A stretch of DNA of 64,000 nucleotides from Mucilaginibacter jinjuensis (GCF_028596025.1 NZ_CP117167.1:4340001-4404000), one strand, 5' to 3'. Positions 16,980 to 26,698 are shown, numbered from the stretch's first letter. Notes: a model not told the origin generated them from the sequence alone. Program-made: numbers and translations.

Positions 16980-18725
16980 ATGCCTGCATTATTAATATAC
17001 CTGCTTAAAGTAAACATTGCTTTACTCATATTTTGCCTGGGTTATTACACTGTACTTAGGCGGCTTACTTTTTATACCTTAAACCGTGTTTATTTAATAC
17101 TGGCTATTGTTTTTTGCAGCCTCTACCCTGCCATTAATTTTACCGGTGTTGTACAAAAGCACCAGCAACTGGCTAAACCTTTGCAGGTGATTATTATAGA
17201 CCTCGGCACACGTGCCCAAAATATTAGCAAACCAATTATGCAGACTGATTATTGGCAATGGGTAATTATATTGTTTTGGCTTGGTGTTGGGCTGATGACC
17301 ATCAGGCTCATTATCCAGTTCTTCTCCTTATATAATTTATACCGCCGCTCTAAACCTGGAATGGTGAACCAGCAACAAGTGCGGCTGATGAATCACAACA
17401 GCAACCCTTTCTCGTTTTGGCAGCATATTTATATTAACCCTGAACTGCATTCGAAAGCCGAACTGAGTTCCATTATCGCACACGAGCAAGTGCACGTAAA
17501 GCAATGGCATACGCTTGATATATTACTTGCCGAACTGAGCCTTATTTTTTATTGGTTTAACCCGGGTGTATGGATGATGAAAAAAGCCATTAGCGAAAAC
17601 CTGGAGTTTATTACCGACCGTAAAATTTTACAGCAGGGTACCGATGCTAAAAGTTATCAATATAGCTTGCTTTATACCTGCGTAAATACCACTTCTAATG
17701 CTATGGTTAATCACTTCAACATATCAACCATTAAAAAACGGATTATGATGATGAACTCAAAAAAATCTGCAACTTACAATATAACCCGGTATACTTTTAT
17801 CGTACCTACAGTACTGCTATTATTACTGGCCTTTGGTACATCAAAAGCAGCATTAGTTGATAAGGGCGTGAATGCTGTTAAGAAGGTTGGCCGGCAAGCA
17901 ATCACGATGATTAATTTGGTAACAACGAATGCCAAAGCCGACACGAATAAAAAAAATACTGTATCGACTAACAACGCTGAATTAACCAAAATAAAAAAGG
18001 ATATAGATACAGCCAAAACAAAACCGGATGTACCTGTTTTACTTAAACTTAAGCAAACAGGTTTAATCGATAGCCTTGATTATTACATTGATGGCAAACT
18101 TGCCAATGCCGATAAATACAAAAGCCTTAATGCTGATGACATATTAAGTACTGATGTTTTGGAACCCAAAGCTAACGGTAAAGCTACTATAGCTGTAATT
18201 ACTAAAAACAACCCAAATATCGCGCTTGTAAAGGAAATGCAGGCGACCCAAGAACAACGTAAGAAAGCAGTTATGATTAAGGTTATAGATGCGACAGTTC
18301 CAATTAATGGAAATGGTAATATTACTTATGCAGACAAGCCGATAACCGTTGATATTAAAGGCAAAGGTGATGAAAAATTTACGCAAATGAAGTCGGACTT
18401 CTTTGTTGTTAACACAGATACCTCGATGCGCTTTAGACCTGATACCAAAAAATTTTATAACAGTAATTTTAATTATAGCCCTTTAGCACCGGTTGAAGCT
18501 GGCATCAGCAATGGAATTAATATGACCATTAACCCTAACCGGGGCGTTTATCCATTAATTATGATAGACAATAAGGAAGTTAGTAAGGAAGAGTTCCAGG
18601 CCTACCCTTCTAATAAAATAGATCATGTTATGATTTTAAAAGATGGCGATGCTACCAAACTTTACGGCGATAAAGCGAAAGAAGGAGTAGTATTAATTAC
18701 TTCTAAAGACGCTAAAAAACAATAA
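16980..18725 (+). CDS. M56 (BlaR1-like) membrane metallopeptidase with a TonB-plug-like C-terminal segment
   Basis: 581 residues. Membrane helices lie at about 5-25, 36-56, 92-115 and 271-287. The zinc site is HEQVH (168-172), with NLEFITDRK (207-215) supplying a likely third ligand. After helix 4 there is a long linker of low complexity. The final ~60 residues (about 523-581) read like the plug domain of SusC/TonB receptors: a MIDNKEV strand, then a LKDGDATKLYGDKAKEGVV-type hairpin. There is no penicillin-binding domain as in BlaR1, so the sensed signal must differ. Operon with blaI. Confidence 0.88.
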   Translation: MPALLIYLLKVNIALLIFCLGYYTVLRRLTFYTLNRVYLILAIVFCSLYPAINFTGVVQKHQQLAKPLQVIIIDLGTRAQNISKPIMQTDYWQWVIILFWLGVGLMTIRLIIQFFSLYNLYRRSKPGMVNQQQVRLMNHNSNPFSFWQHIYINPELHSKAELSSIIAHEQVHVKQWHTLDILLAELSLIFYWFNPGVWMMKKAISENLEFITDRKILQQGTDAKSYQYSLLYTCVNTTSNAMVNHFNISTIKKRIMMMNSKKSATYNITRYTFIVPTVLLLLLAFGTSKAALVDKGVNAVKKVGRQAITMINLVTTNAKADTNKKNTVSTNNAELTKIKKDIDTAKTKPDVPVLLKLKQTGLIDSLDYYIDGKLANADKYKSLNADDILSTDVLEPKANGKATIAVITKNNPNIALVKEMQATQEQRKKAVMIKVIDATVPINGNGNITYADKPITVDIKGKGDEKFTQMKSDFFVVNTDTSMRFRPDTKKFYNSNFNYSPLAPVEAGISNGINMTINPNRGVYPLIMIDNKEVSKEEFQAYPSNKIDHVMILKDGDATKLYGDKAKEGVVLITSKDAKKQ

Positions 18726-18751
18726 GAATTTCTTTCAATCAATTTGCACAA

Positions 18752-19837
18752 TTAGCTGGCTTCGGCCAGCTTTTCGTGTTCTAAAATGTGGAGCAGGGCT
18801 TTCTCAGCATTGTTTAATTCTGATGCTTTAGTGTCTTTATTCTCATCCAGATCATCGATGTATTTAAACAGTGTACCCGCCTCATAGCTTTTTATAATGG
18901 TTGGGTGCACGTAGTACTTTTTACAAACGGTACGGGTGTTGCCGAGGTTTAGTGCTACCTCATCCAGTACACTGATGATCTTTTTCCGGCACTCCGACTG
19001 GTTATTAAACTCACCGGCTTCTTTAAAGGCATATAAGCTGCTCACACTACCCGCCCAGGTACGGAAATCTTTAGCAGTAAAGTCTTCCCCTGTGATATTT
19101 TTAAGGTAAGTATTTACATCGCCCGAGCCTACCGAACAGCGGCTGCCATCCTCATTATAATATTGAAAAAGTTCTTTACCAGGTATATCGCGGCATTGCT
19201 TAACCAAGCGGGCTAGCTTTTTACTGTGCAGGTCTATTTTGTGAAACACACCTTTTTTGCCTTTGAATTCAAACTTCATATCCGAACCGTCAATTTTCAC
19301 ATGCCTGTCTTGCAATGTTGTTAAGCCGAACGAACCATAAAGCTTTTTATATGATTCATTACCTACGCGGATACTGGTTAATTCCATCAACCTTACAATC
19401 AGCGCTACCACTTTATCATGATCGAGGTTACGGCGTGTCAAATCTTTATCCACATGCTCACGAATGGCTGGTAAATGTGCAGCAAAGGCTTGTAAGCGAT
19501 GATACTTAGACTGGTTACGGATCTGGTTCCAACCGGCATGGTAACGGTATTGCTTGCGCCCCGCGGCATCAACACCTGTAAACTGTAGATGACTGTTTTC
19601 GAACGGCGAGATCCATACATTGGTATAAGCAGGCGGGATCACCATTTTGGTGAAACGCTGCACCAGTTCTTTATCTTTTACCAGTTTACCCTCCGAATCA
19701 TAAAAACTGAAACCTTTACCCGATTTTTTGCGGGTATATCCGGGTGTGCTGTCGGATACATAACGCAAGCCGATAGCTCTGGCGGTGATCTTAGGATCGC
19801 GGCCAATTTTTTCAAGTTTTTTTACGAGGCGGTTCAT
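18752..19837 (-). CDS. DNA topoisomerase IB (poxvirus-like)
   Basis: 361 residues. Catalytic residues can be placed: Arg in SIRVGNE, Lys in FKGKKG, Arg in DFRTWAGS and Tyr at about 309 in KKYYVHP. The nearby NTRTV has Asn where vaccinia has His, as in other bacterial members. Type IB enzymes relax supercoils via a 3'-phosphotyrosine without ATP. Bacterial members are patchily distributed and not essential, consistent with horizontal spread. It is a solitary gene. Confidence 0.93.
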   Translation of the reverse strand: MNRLVKKLEKIGRDPKITARAIGLRYVSDSTPGYTRKKSGKGFSFYDSEGKLVKDKELVQRFTKMVIPPAYTNVWISPFENSHLQFTGVDAAGRKQYRYHAGWNQIRNQSKYHRLQAFAAHLPAIREHVDKDLTRRNLDHDKVVALIVRLMELTSIRVGNESYKKLYGSFGLTTLQDRHVKIDGSDMKFEFKGKKGVFHKIDLHSKKLARLVKQCRDIPGKELFQYYNEDGSRCSVGSGDVNTYLKNITGEDFTAKDFRTWAGSVSSLYAFKEAGEFNNQSECRKKIISVLDEVALNLGNTRTVCKKYYVHPTIIKSYEAGTLFKYIDDLDENKDTKASELNNAEKALLHILEHEKLAEAS

Positions 19838-20053
19838 AGTGTGGTAGATGATATGGATAGCAAAACAATAATGTTGCCAGTATTTTTATATTGATGTATT
19901 AGCCCTCTTAAGACACAAAACAGGGTAACAAACGGCACATACTGCATTTATTTCAGTTATGGGTGATACATAAATTACGCTCCTCTGACCATTTATGTAA
20001 ACAATATTTAACACGGATATGCTTAAGTTTGAAATACAAAAACCAACGAAAAC

Positions 20054-21076
20054 ATGAAATATAATTATCTGGGCCATACCGGCCTTTTGGTATCCGAACT
20101 TTGTTTCGGCACCATGACTTTTGGCGGCGGCAATGGCGGCATTTGGGAAGCTATCGGTAAAGTACAGCAAGATGGCGTTAACGATTTGATGAAAACTGTG
20201 GTTGATGGCGGCATTAACTTCATAGATACAGCCAATGTGTATTCATTTGGTGAATCTGAAACATTGTTAGGCCAATCGATCATCGACCTGGGCCTTAACC
20301 GCGATGAATTGGTAATTGCCACCAAAGTACGCGGCAAAATGGGCGAATCGGTAAACAATGTAGGTTTATCACGCTACCATATCTTTCAGTCGGTTGATGC
20401 CAGCTTGAAGCGTTTGCAATTAGACCATATCGATATATTGTACGTACACGGTGTAGACCCTAAAACCCCGGTTGAAGAAACCATGCGTGCCCTAAACGAT
20501 ATTGTATTAACTGGCAAGGTACGCTACATAGCTGTTTGTAACTGGCCCGCCTGGATGGTGATGAAAGCCCAGGGTATAGCCGATAAGCAAGGCTGGAACA
20601 AATTTGTGGGTATGCAGTACTATTACTCGGTAGCGAGCCGCGATATTGAGCGTGAGATACTGCCGGTTGCTGCCGACCAAAACTTGGGCATAATGCCATG
20701 GAGCCCGCTAGCAGGTGGTTTCCTATCTGGCAAGTACACCCGCAATAACCAAACTTCGGATGGCTCACGCAGGGATACGTTCGATTTCCCTCCGCTGAAT
20801 AAAGACAAAGCTTATGACATTATTGATGTAATTACCGAAATTGGTCACCAATATAATGTATCCGCAGCCCAGGTAGCATTAGCATGGGTACGTTTGCAAA
20901 AAGGCGTAACCAGTACTATCATCGGCGCTAAACGTGTCGATCAACTGCTCGACAATATTAATTCAACAGAGATTCAACTTTCAGACTTCGACCTGAAAAA
21001 GATTGAAGAAGTAAGCGCCCTATCCAAAGAATACCCAGGATGGATGGTGGAAAGGCAGACGGGAGATCGTTTGTAA
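20054..21076 (+). CDS. Aldo/keto reductase
   Basis: 340 residues. The tetrad can be read: Asp in FIDTANVYSFGESE, Tyr in the same segment, Lys in VIATKVRGK and His in DILYVHGVD. The start KYNYLGHTGLLVSELCFGTMTFGG and the end STIIGAKRVDQLLDNI are typical of the family with NADPH cofactor. It reduces aldehydes or ketones; the substrate is not determinable. It sits alone between the divergent topoisomerase gene and the convergent threonine aldolase. Confidence 0.93.
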   Translation: MKYNYLGHTGLLVSELCFGTMTFGGGNGGIWEAIGKVQQDGVNDLMKTVVDGGINFIDTANVYSFGESETLLGQSIIDLGLNRDELVIATKVRGKMGESVNNVGLSRYHIFQSVDASLKRLQLDHIDILYVHGVDPKTPVEETMRALNDIVLTGKVRYIAVCNWPAWMVMKAQGIADKQGWNKFVGMQYYYSVASRDIEREILPVAADQNLGIMPWSPLAGGFLSGKYTRNNQTSDGSRRDTFDFPPLNKDKAYDIIDVITEIGHQYNVSAAQVALAWVRLQKGVTSTIIGAKRVDQLLDNINSTEIQLSDFDLKKIEEVSALSKEYPGWMVERQTGDRL

Positions 21077-21150
21077 GTGGCAGTTTTTTAGTGGCAGTAG
21101 CAGTCAAAAAAAGCGGGACTGCAACTGCTACTTACCACTGCTACCAAAAA

Positions 21151-22167
21151 CTACTTAAGTCCCTTCAGCACCTGCACAGTATACTCCACCTGGTTAGGAT
21201 GCACATCCAGATGTGTTACAAAGCGGATGCGGTGTTTATCAGTGCTGTTGGCTTTTATGCCTTTTTCTTCGAGCTTAGCCAGCATCACGTCTGCCGGTTG
21301 TATGGTATCAAATAATACAATGTTGGTTTCGGCAGGTAAAACGTTAGTTACCCAATCGCATTTGGCTAATTCTTCGGCAAGGATCTGCGCGTGGGCATGA
21401 TCGATTTTCAATCGCTCAACATGATGATCTAAAGCATACGTAGCAGCAGCAGCTAAGAAACCCGCCTGGCGCATACCTCCACCAAATACTTTGCGTAAAC
21501 GGCGTGCATATTTAATAGTCGCCTTATCGGCCAGTAAAACCGAGCCTACTGGTGCACCTAATCCTTTTGATAAACAAACCGAAATGCCGTTAAAGTATTT
21601 ACCATAATCAACAGCCTTATCGCCGGTATGGGCAAGGGCGTTGAAAATGCGGGCACCATCTAAATGCAATTTTAAATTATTGGCTTTGCATAATTCGGCA
21701 ATGGACGCAATTTGCTCCAGTGTATAGCAGCTGCCACCGCCTTTGTTCACGGTATTTTCTAGCACCACTAAACTGGTATGCGGGTAATGGATATTTTCTG
21801 CGTTAATCTCCGGCTCAATCATTTCGGCAGTCAGGATGCCGCGGTAACCATTGAGCAAGCGGGTTGATACGCCCGAGTTAAAGGCTATCCCCCCACCCTC
21901 GTAACGATAAACGTGGGCAGTTTGGTCGGCAATCAATTCATCCAACGGTTGGGTAAAGCATTTAATGGCAATCTGATTGGTCATGGTGCCTGAAGGGCAA
22001 AATATCCCGGCCTCCATACCAAACATGGCAGCAGCTTTGGCTTCCAGTTCGTTTATACTTTCGTCTTCGCCAAAAACATCATCGCCTACTTTGGCACTCC
22101 ACATGGCTTCGAGCATGCCGGGAGTCGGTTTGGTTACAGTATCGCTGCGCAGATCAACAGTTATCAT
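21151..22167 (-). CDS. ltaE: Low-specificity L-threonine aldolase (PLP-dependent)
   Basis: 338 residues. Start ITVDLRSDTVTKPTPGMLEAM is typical. GTMTNQIA, HLDGARIFNAL (Asp/Arg pair near PLP) and CLSKGLGAPVGS (Lys that binds PLP) complete the fold-type I site. The enzyme cleaves L-threonine or allo-threonine to glycine and acetaldehyde. The VGDDVFGED segment is conserved in the family. Monocistronic. A beta-eliminating relative is unlikely given these motifs. Confidence 0.95.
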   Translation of the reverse strand: MITVDLRSDTVTKPTPGMLEAMWSAKVGDDVFGEDESINELEAKAAAMFGMEAGIFCPSGTMTNQIAIKCFTQPLDELIADQTAHVYRYEGGGIAFNSGVSTRLLNGYRGILTAEMIEPEINAENIHYPHTSLVVLENTVNKGGGSCYTLEQIASIAELCKANNLKLHLDGARIFNALAHTGDKAVDYGKYFNGISVCLSKGLGAPVGSVLLADKATIKYARRLRKVFGGGMRQAGFLAAAATYALDHHVERLKIDHAHAQILAEELAKCDWVTNVLPAETNIVLFDTIQPADVMLAKLEEKGIKANSTDKHRIRFVTHLDVHPNQVEYTVQVLKGLK

Positions 22168-22299
22168 AGTTTTAGTTTATTCTATTATTTTCGCTTTTCA
22201 AATATCTAAATCTACACGGTTTGTTTTGTCATCAAATCTGTATTTTCCATGTTACTTATATTTAAAACGCAATTGCTGCGTTAAACAATTTTTACATTT

Positions 22300-22962
22300 A
22301 TGCGCCGTATTATATTAACAGCATCTCTCGCTACAATCAGCTTATCATCTTTCGCCCAAAAATGGCAACCCGGTTATTTTACCGATGTTAAAGACAACCA
22401 GATGAAAGGCCTTATACAGGCTTACCCATCGGGCAAATCGCCAATAAAGGGACAAGCTTTTATTGTTTTTAAGGAGAATAAAGATGCCAATGAAATTAAG
22501 CTCAGCGCAAGCGACCTTAAATATTTTGTAGCCGGGCAGGATAGCTTTGTAGTTGCCCACCCATCTATGGGCGAAGTTTGGCCTAACGAGTTTGATTTTG
22601 TACGTGTAGTGCTTGACGAAGAACTGAAGCTATACGTATACCGAGGCAACGTGAGCGGAGGCAGCCCGGTACATGTATCACCAGGGCTTGGTTTAGGATT
22701 AGGTACTGGCGGTAGCTATGTGGGCGGCGGTGTCGGCCTTTCATTCGGCGGCGGTGGTTCTAAAAAGGTAATTACGTATTACTACGGAGCTAACCCGGCA
22801 GAGCTTGTAGCGTTAAGTCCCCTTAACTTCGAAGATGTAATGGCCGAAATTATGGGCGATGAACCCGACGCGGTAGACCGGATTAAAAGCCATCTATATA
22901 ATATGGGCAATATGGATAAACTGATTGCCTACTTTAAACAGCTCCAGGCTGCGCGCAAATAA
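22300..22962 (+). CDS. Exported protein of unknown function with glycine-rich centre
   Basis: 220 residues. A signal peptide ends near SSFAQ (19). The first half is beta-rich with an interesting ENKDANEIKLSASDLKYF segment. Residues about 127-152 are glycine-rich (GLGLGLGTGGS...), and the end is helical. I do not recognise a named family. It ends exactly one base before the stop of the convergent glycosyltransferase gene (22962/22963), leaving no intergenic space. Confidence 0.75.
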   Translation: MRRIILTASLATISLSSFAQKWQPGYFTDVKDNQMKGLIQAYPSGKSPIKGQAFIVFKENKDANEIKLSASDLKYFVAGQDSFVVAHPSMGEVWPNEFDFVRVVLDEELKLYVYRGNVSGGSPVHVSPGLGLGLGTGGSYVGGGVGLSFGGGGSKKVITYYYGANPAELVALSPLNFEDVMAEIMGDEPDAVDRIKSHLYNMGNMDKLIAYFKQLQAARK

Positions 22963-24177
22963 TTACGCAGCCTCCATTTCCAATTCGCCGGTTGGTTGTA
23001 AAGTATGTTCCCTATCGGATGATTTTTCTTCTTTTGCAAAGTTCTTAAACAATAACTCGTAAGAGATTATACCCCATGCGATAATACAAGGCCAGGCTTT
23101 CATTACATACTTATTGATATAAGGCCTTCTGATAAATGCAGGGATCGCATCTGTTGGCCCTAAACCGGTTACCACCAATAACAGCACCAGCAAAATAATA
23201 TTAGTGCGGGTAAAAGGTTTCTCCTGCATCAACATCCATAAAAATGCGCCGGGTACGGCTATAATGTAAGTTGGATGCTCAGATCCGGTACTAAATATCA
23301 CCACCATAATTAATGCAGATGCTAAGATCTGCATCCTGAATTTTTGTGAGGAGTATTGTTTAAACCTAAGCAATGCCGCACCAAAAATGGCTGCCCCAGC
23401 TAACAGGAATGGTGTATTCGGGATATTAGGGTTGCCGGTTATGTGACGGATGGTACCCATCAGGCAAATATCCTGCGATGATTTCAGGTCAACATTCTGT
23501 CCGTTCTTTTCCTGTAAGGTGTGGAACCAATCGGCATAAGATTGTATAATAAAATGCGGACTGGATATCGCCATTGGCAAGGCAAAAAATACAGCGAACC
23601 ACATCAAGGTCGACCAAATGAACTTCCATTTATTTTCGGCAAACAAAAAGAACACAAAGCCTACAACGGGGTAAAGCTTAATAAGCGTACCCAAAACGAT
23701 AAACAGGGTTGCCCACTCCTCCTTCTTTCGCTCCACCAGCGTAAAACTGAAAAATATAAAGGCCGTAACAATAGGATTAAACTGGATATAATGCTCGGCA
23801 TTAGCAAACTCAATGGCACAAAGCAAGAGTAAGAGCATCTTCTTCTTTTCTGTGAGCGGAAGCAGGTGTATAGCCCAAATGAGCACCACCGCATTAAGCA
23901 CAGACCAAAAGAAAAAGCCCCAGGCATCGGGCATTAAAGCCATGGGTGCTACGATTACGCTGAATACAGGGCCGTAATGATTGGAGTCGTAATATTCCTG
24001 CAGATATAAGGCATAAAGATTTTTTTCTGCCACAGTATGGTGGTACACATACTTAAATATGAGATAGTTATTTTCGCGGTGGTGAAAATATTTGTATTGC
24101 CAACAGAACACAGCTACTGCGATCCAAAGCAGGCACACCAATCTATAGTTGGTTAAAAAGGGGAATTTCTTAGTCAC
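22963..24177 (-). CDS. Glycosyltransferase family 87-type membrane protein
   Basis: 404 residues with about nine to ten hydrophobic segments. The first segment is at about 10-25, with loop NLYALYLQEYYDSNHYGPVFSVIVAP after it. This acidic loop and the NHYGPVF segment resemble GT87/DUF2029 polyprenol-phosphate mannosyl/arabinosyl transferases, where the first periplasmic loop holds the catalytic Asp. Donor and acceptor are unknown. The C-terminal tail is charged and cytoplasmic. Solitary on the minus strand. Confidence 0.8.
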   Translation of the reverse strand: MTKKFPFLTNYRLVCLLWIAVAVFCWQYKYFHHRENNYLIFKYVYHHTVAEKNLYALYLQEYYDSNHYGPVFSVIVAPMALMPDAWGFFFWSVLNAVVLIWAIHLLPLTEKKKMLLLLLCAIEFANAEHYIQFNPIVTAFIFFSFTLVERKKEEWATLFIVLGTLIKLYPVVGFVFFLFAENKWKFIWSTLMWFAVFFALPMAISSPHFIIQSYADWFHTLQEKNGQNVDLKSSQDICLMGTIRHITGNPNIPNTPFLLAGAAIFGAALLRFKQYSSQKFRMQILASALIMVVIFSTGSEHPTYIIAVPGAFLWMLMQEKPFTRTNIILLVLLLVVTGLGPTDAIPAFIRRPYINKYVMKAWPCIIAWGIISYELLFKNFAKEEKSSDREHTLQPTGELEMEAA

Positions 24178-24259
24178 GTGTAACGAGATTGTGACAAAGA
24201 TAATATTCCCTTTTATAGTTGCAATCTCAAACTAATTAAATGACATAATTATTTTAAAA

Positions 24260-25477
24260 CTATAAGTTTTGAGCTATAACGAAACCTGCTGCCCAGGCCC
24301 ATTGAAAGTTGTATCCTCCCAGCCAACCGGTTACATCAACACATTCCCCTCCAAAAAACAAACCGGGTACTTTTTTAGCTTCCAGAGTTTTAGATGAGAG
24401 CTCATTGGTATCAACCCCGCCTCGCATCACCTCGGCTTTATCATAGCCTTTGCTCCCTGCCGGAGTTACTTTGAAAGTATGGATAAGGTTATTAATAGTT
24501 TCCAGATCAGCTTTACTCAGCGTTGCCAGATTTTTAGTAATAGGCAGATATAAACCTAAAGCCTCTGCAAATTTCCGGGTAAACAAGCCCGAAAGCAGTG
24601 TTTGCAATAATTGTTTGCTATTGGTACGTTGCTCTTCAGTTATAATATCGAGAATTGATTGATGAGGTAACAGATCGATATAAATGCTCTCACCCGGTTT
24701 CCAATACGATGAAATTTGCAGAATTGCCGGGCCGCTTAATCCCCAATGGGTAAACAAAATATTCTCTTCAAAGCTGATCTCATCATTCCAAACCCTGCAA
24801 AAAATACTGCTGCCCGATAGTTGTTCGTACCAGTTTTGCTGTTTGCCGGTAATGGTTAATGGCACTAAGGCCGGTGCGGTTTCCACAATCTTCATCCCGA
24901 ATTTTCGGGCAGTACGGATGCCGAAATCAGTAGCCCCCATTTTACTGATCGGGAGGCCACCTGTAGCTATAACTACTTTATCGGTATTAATGGTTGAGGT
25001 TTTGCCGTAACGCTCGTAAGTCAGCGTAAAGCTTTCGTCCTCATTTTTGCTGATGTCGGTAACTTTGGTATCCAGCCATAACGTTTGATCGAGCTGATCG
25101 CATAGGTCAGTAAAAACCTGCACCACATCTTTGGCCTTACCATTGGCAGGAAAAAGTTGACCGAGTGTTTTCTCAGCCCCATCTATCTCATAGGTTTCAA
25201 AAAAGGTAATAGTATCCTCCACCGTCCACTGCGCAAAGGCCGATTTGGCAAAATGCTCGTTCTGCGAAATAAACTGGGCAGCCGAAGCATACATATTGGT
25301 ATAGTTACAGCGCCCGCCCCCGCTGATGAGTATCTTGGCACCGGGCTTATCGTTATGCTCGATGATAAGCGTACGCTTACCTAAATAACCGGCTTGCACA
25401 GCGCACATCAATCCGCATGCACCTGCTCCTATTATTATAGCATCAAACTGGGTTTGTTTTGTTATTTTTGCAACCAT
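24260..25477 (-). CDS. NAD(P)/FAD-dependent oxidoreductase, HI0933/BaiN family
   Basis: 405 residues from the ATG at 25477, which precedes VAKITKQTQFDAIIIGAGACG; a longer in-frame start at 25570 would lie deep inside nuoA and adds no family-like sequence. The Rossmann GAGACGLMCAVQAG motif, GGGRCNYTN, VIATGGLPISKMG and the C-terminal GGECVDVTGWLGGYNFQWAWAAG are characteristic of HI0933-type flavoproteins. The physiological substrate in this phylum is unknown. The start ATG (25475-25477) overlaps the divergent nuoA ATG (25476-25478) within CCATGG. Confidence 0.88.
   Translation of the reverse strand: MVAKITKQTQFDAIIIGAGACGLMCAVQAGYLGKRTLIIEHNDKPGAKILISGGGRCNYTNMYASAAQFISQNEHFAKSAFAQWTVEDTITFFETYEIDGAEKTLGQLFPANGKAKDVVQVFTDLCDQLDQTLWLDTKVTDISKNEDESFTLTYERYGKTSTINTDKVVIATGGLPISKMGATDFGIRTARKFGMKIVETAPALVPLTITGKQQNWYEQLSGSSIFCRVWNDEISFEENILFTHWGLSGPAILQISSYWKPGESIYIDLLPHQSILDIITEEQRTNSKQLLQTLLSGLFTRKFAEALGLYLPITKNLATLSKADLETINNLIHTFKVTPAGSKGYDKAEVMRGGVDTNELSSKTLEAKKVPGLFFGGECVDVTGWLGGYNFQWAWAAGFVIAQNL
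25463..25470 (+). promoter_or_regulatory. TAnnTTTG -7 element for nuoA, inside the opposing gene
   Basis: TATTTTTG matches the -7 consensus and ends 5 nt before the nuoA ATG, so nuoAB mRNA would be leaderless or nearly so. The element lies within the first codons of the divergent flavoprotein gene. Inferred promoter. Confidence 0.55.
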
Positions 25478-26102
25478 GGGCGAAGTTGCGCAAATATCTG
25501 AATTTGGAAAGATACTTATCTTCTTAATTATCGGTATTGTGATGACCGGGGCTGCTTTTTTTGCCAACAAGTTGGTAGCACCCCATAATCCGAATCCCGA
25601 AAAGTTAACATCGTACGAGTGTGGCGAAGAGCCAACCGGCAGCGCATGGCTTCCGTTTAACTCGCGTTTCTATGTTATTGCGCTGATATTTTTGTTGTTT
25701 GATGTAGAGATGATGTTCATTTTTCCATGGGCAACCGTTTTCGGCAGCAAAGAAATTGCAGCAGTTGATTCGCGCTGGACTGCATTAAGCCTCATTGAAA
25801 TGTTTGTTTTCGCAGGCATCCTGATATTAGGCCTGGTTTACGCTTGGGTAAAAGGCGACCTGGCCTGGATAAAAGCCAGCCCTATTGTACCAAGTGTCGA
25901 TGTAAATATCCCTACGTCGGTTTATGAGAAATTGAACGCAGCACAAAGCGCTTTTACTGTAAAATCTTTTTCTGTTGAAACAGAAAGGGAAAGAACTGCA
26001 ACTGTAACAGCTACTTTGCATGAGACTGCTACTGCTACTACAAATACTGCCACTACTAACAGGCCAATGTTTAAACCCGCATTTAAAAAAGCAAGCGAAT
26101 GA
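25476..26102 (+). CDS. nuoA: NADH-quinone oxidoreductase subunit A, with long C-terminal extension
   Basis: 208 residues; typical NuoA is about 120-135. Three membrane helices (about 11-33, 66-86 and 100-122) and the conserved YECGEEPTGSAW (about 47-58) and FLLFDVEMMFIFPWA loops are intact. Residues ~135-208 are a hydrophilic, Thr/Ala-rich tail (TATVTATLHETATATT) not needed for the family fold. NuoA is part of the membrane arm of complex I near the quinone site. It overlaps nuoB by 4 bp (ATGA), indicating translational coupling. Confidence 0.93.
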   Translation: MGEVAQISEFGKILIFLIIGIVMTGAAFFANKLVAPHNPNPEKLTSYECGEEPTGSAWLPFNSRFYVIALIFLLFDVEMMFIFPWATVFGSKEIAAVDSRWTALSLIEMFVFAGILILGLVYAWVKGDLAWIKASPIVPSVDVNIPTSVYEKLNAAQSAFTVKSFSVETERERTATVTATLHETATATTNTATTNRPMFKPAFKKASE

Positions 26103-26578
26103 CCCAGGATATGAACGAAAACGGTGGTGTAGTAATCACCAAGGTAAACGATCTGTTAAACTGGGCGCGTTTATCATCCCTGTGGCCATTGAGCTTTGGT
26201 ATTGCCTGCTGTGCGATAGAAATGATGGGGTCTTTTGCCTCAACTTACGACTTTGAGCGCTTCGGTGTATTCCCCCGCCCATCTGCCCGCCAGGCCGATG
26301 TGATTATCATTGCTGGCACCGTTACCTTTAAAATGGCCGAACGCATTAAACGCCTTTACGAGCAAATGCCCGAACCTAAATATGTTATATCAATGGGGTC
26401 ATGCTCCAACTGTGGCGGCCCCTACTGGCAACATGGTTACCACGTAGTAAAAGGTGTTGACAGGGTGATCCCGGTAGATGTTTACGTGCAAGGCTGCCCG
26501 CCCCGCCCCGAAGCTTTGATTGGCGCTGTGCTTGAATTGCAGAAGAAGATTGAAACAGAGCATGTACTTGACATGTAA
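26099..26578 (+). CDS. nuoB: NADH-quinone oxidoreductase subunit B
   Basis: 159 residues. The cysteines of the N2 [4Fe-4S] cluster are visible: the CC pair in FGIACCAIEMM, Cys in SMGSCSNCGGPYW and Cys in VQGCPPRPEAL. NuoB hands electrons to quinone at the foot of the peripheral arm. Its start overlaps the nuoA stop. Unusually, the next nuo gene (nuoC) lies 5.9 kb away, and four nt after the nuoB stop comes a sequence like the inverted repeat that bounds the nuoC-nuoD insertion. Confidence 0.97.
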   Translation: MTQDMNENGGVVITKVNDLLNWARLSSLWPLSFGIACCAIEMMGSFASTYDFERFGVFPRPSARQADVIIIAGTVTFKMAERIKRLYEQMPEPKYVISMGSCSNCGGPYWQHGYHVVKGVDRVIPVDVYVQGCPPRPEALIGAVLELQKKIETEHVLDM

Positions 26579-26612
26579 TTTGATTTCGGATATTCAAAAA
26601 TGTATTCTCTTT

Positions 26613-26698
26613 TGTCATTGCGAGGTACGAAGCAATCTCGTAACTATACAGATCGAATAAGTATTGGCGACGAGATTGCTTCGTACCTCGCAATGACA
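26613..26698. repeat. REP-like element, TGTCATTGCGAGGTACGAAG family, perfect 29-bp arms
   Basis: Arms 26613-26641 and 26670-26698 are perfect reverse complements. The loop contains ATACAGATCGAATAAGTATTGGCGA, almost identical to the loop of the element at 60821-60917. It follows nuoB and probably works also as a terminator-like hairpin. Related to 34664-34745. Confidence 0.85.

Noticed and set aside
25478..25570. Longer N-terminus for the HI0933-type flavoprotein
   Set aside because: The extra 31 residues lie inside nuoA on the other strand and precede the conserved Rossmann start; the ATG at 25477 fits better.
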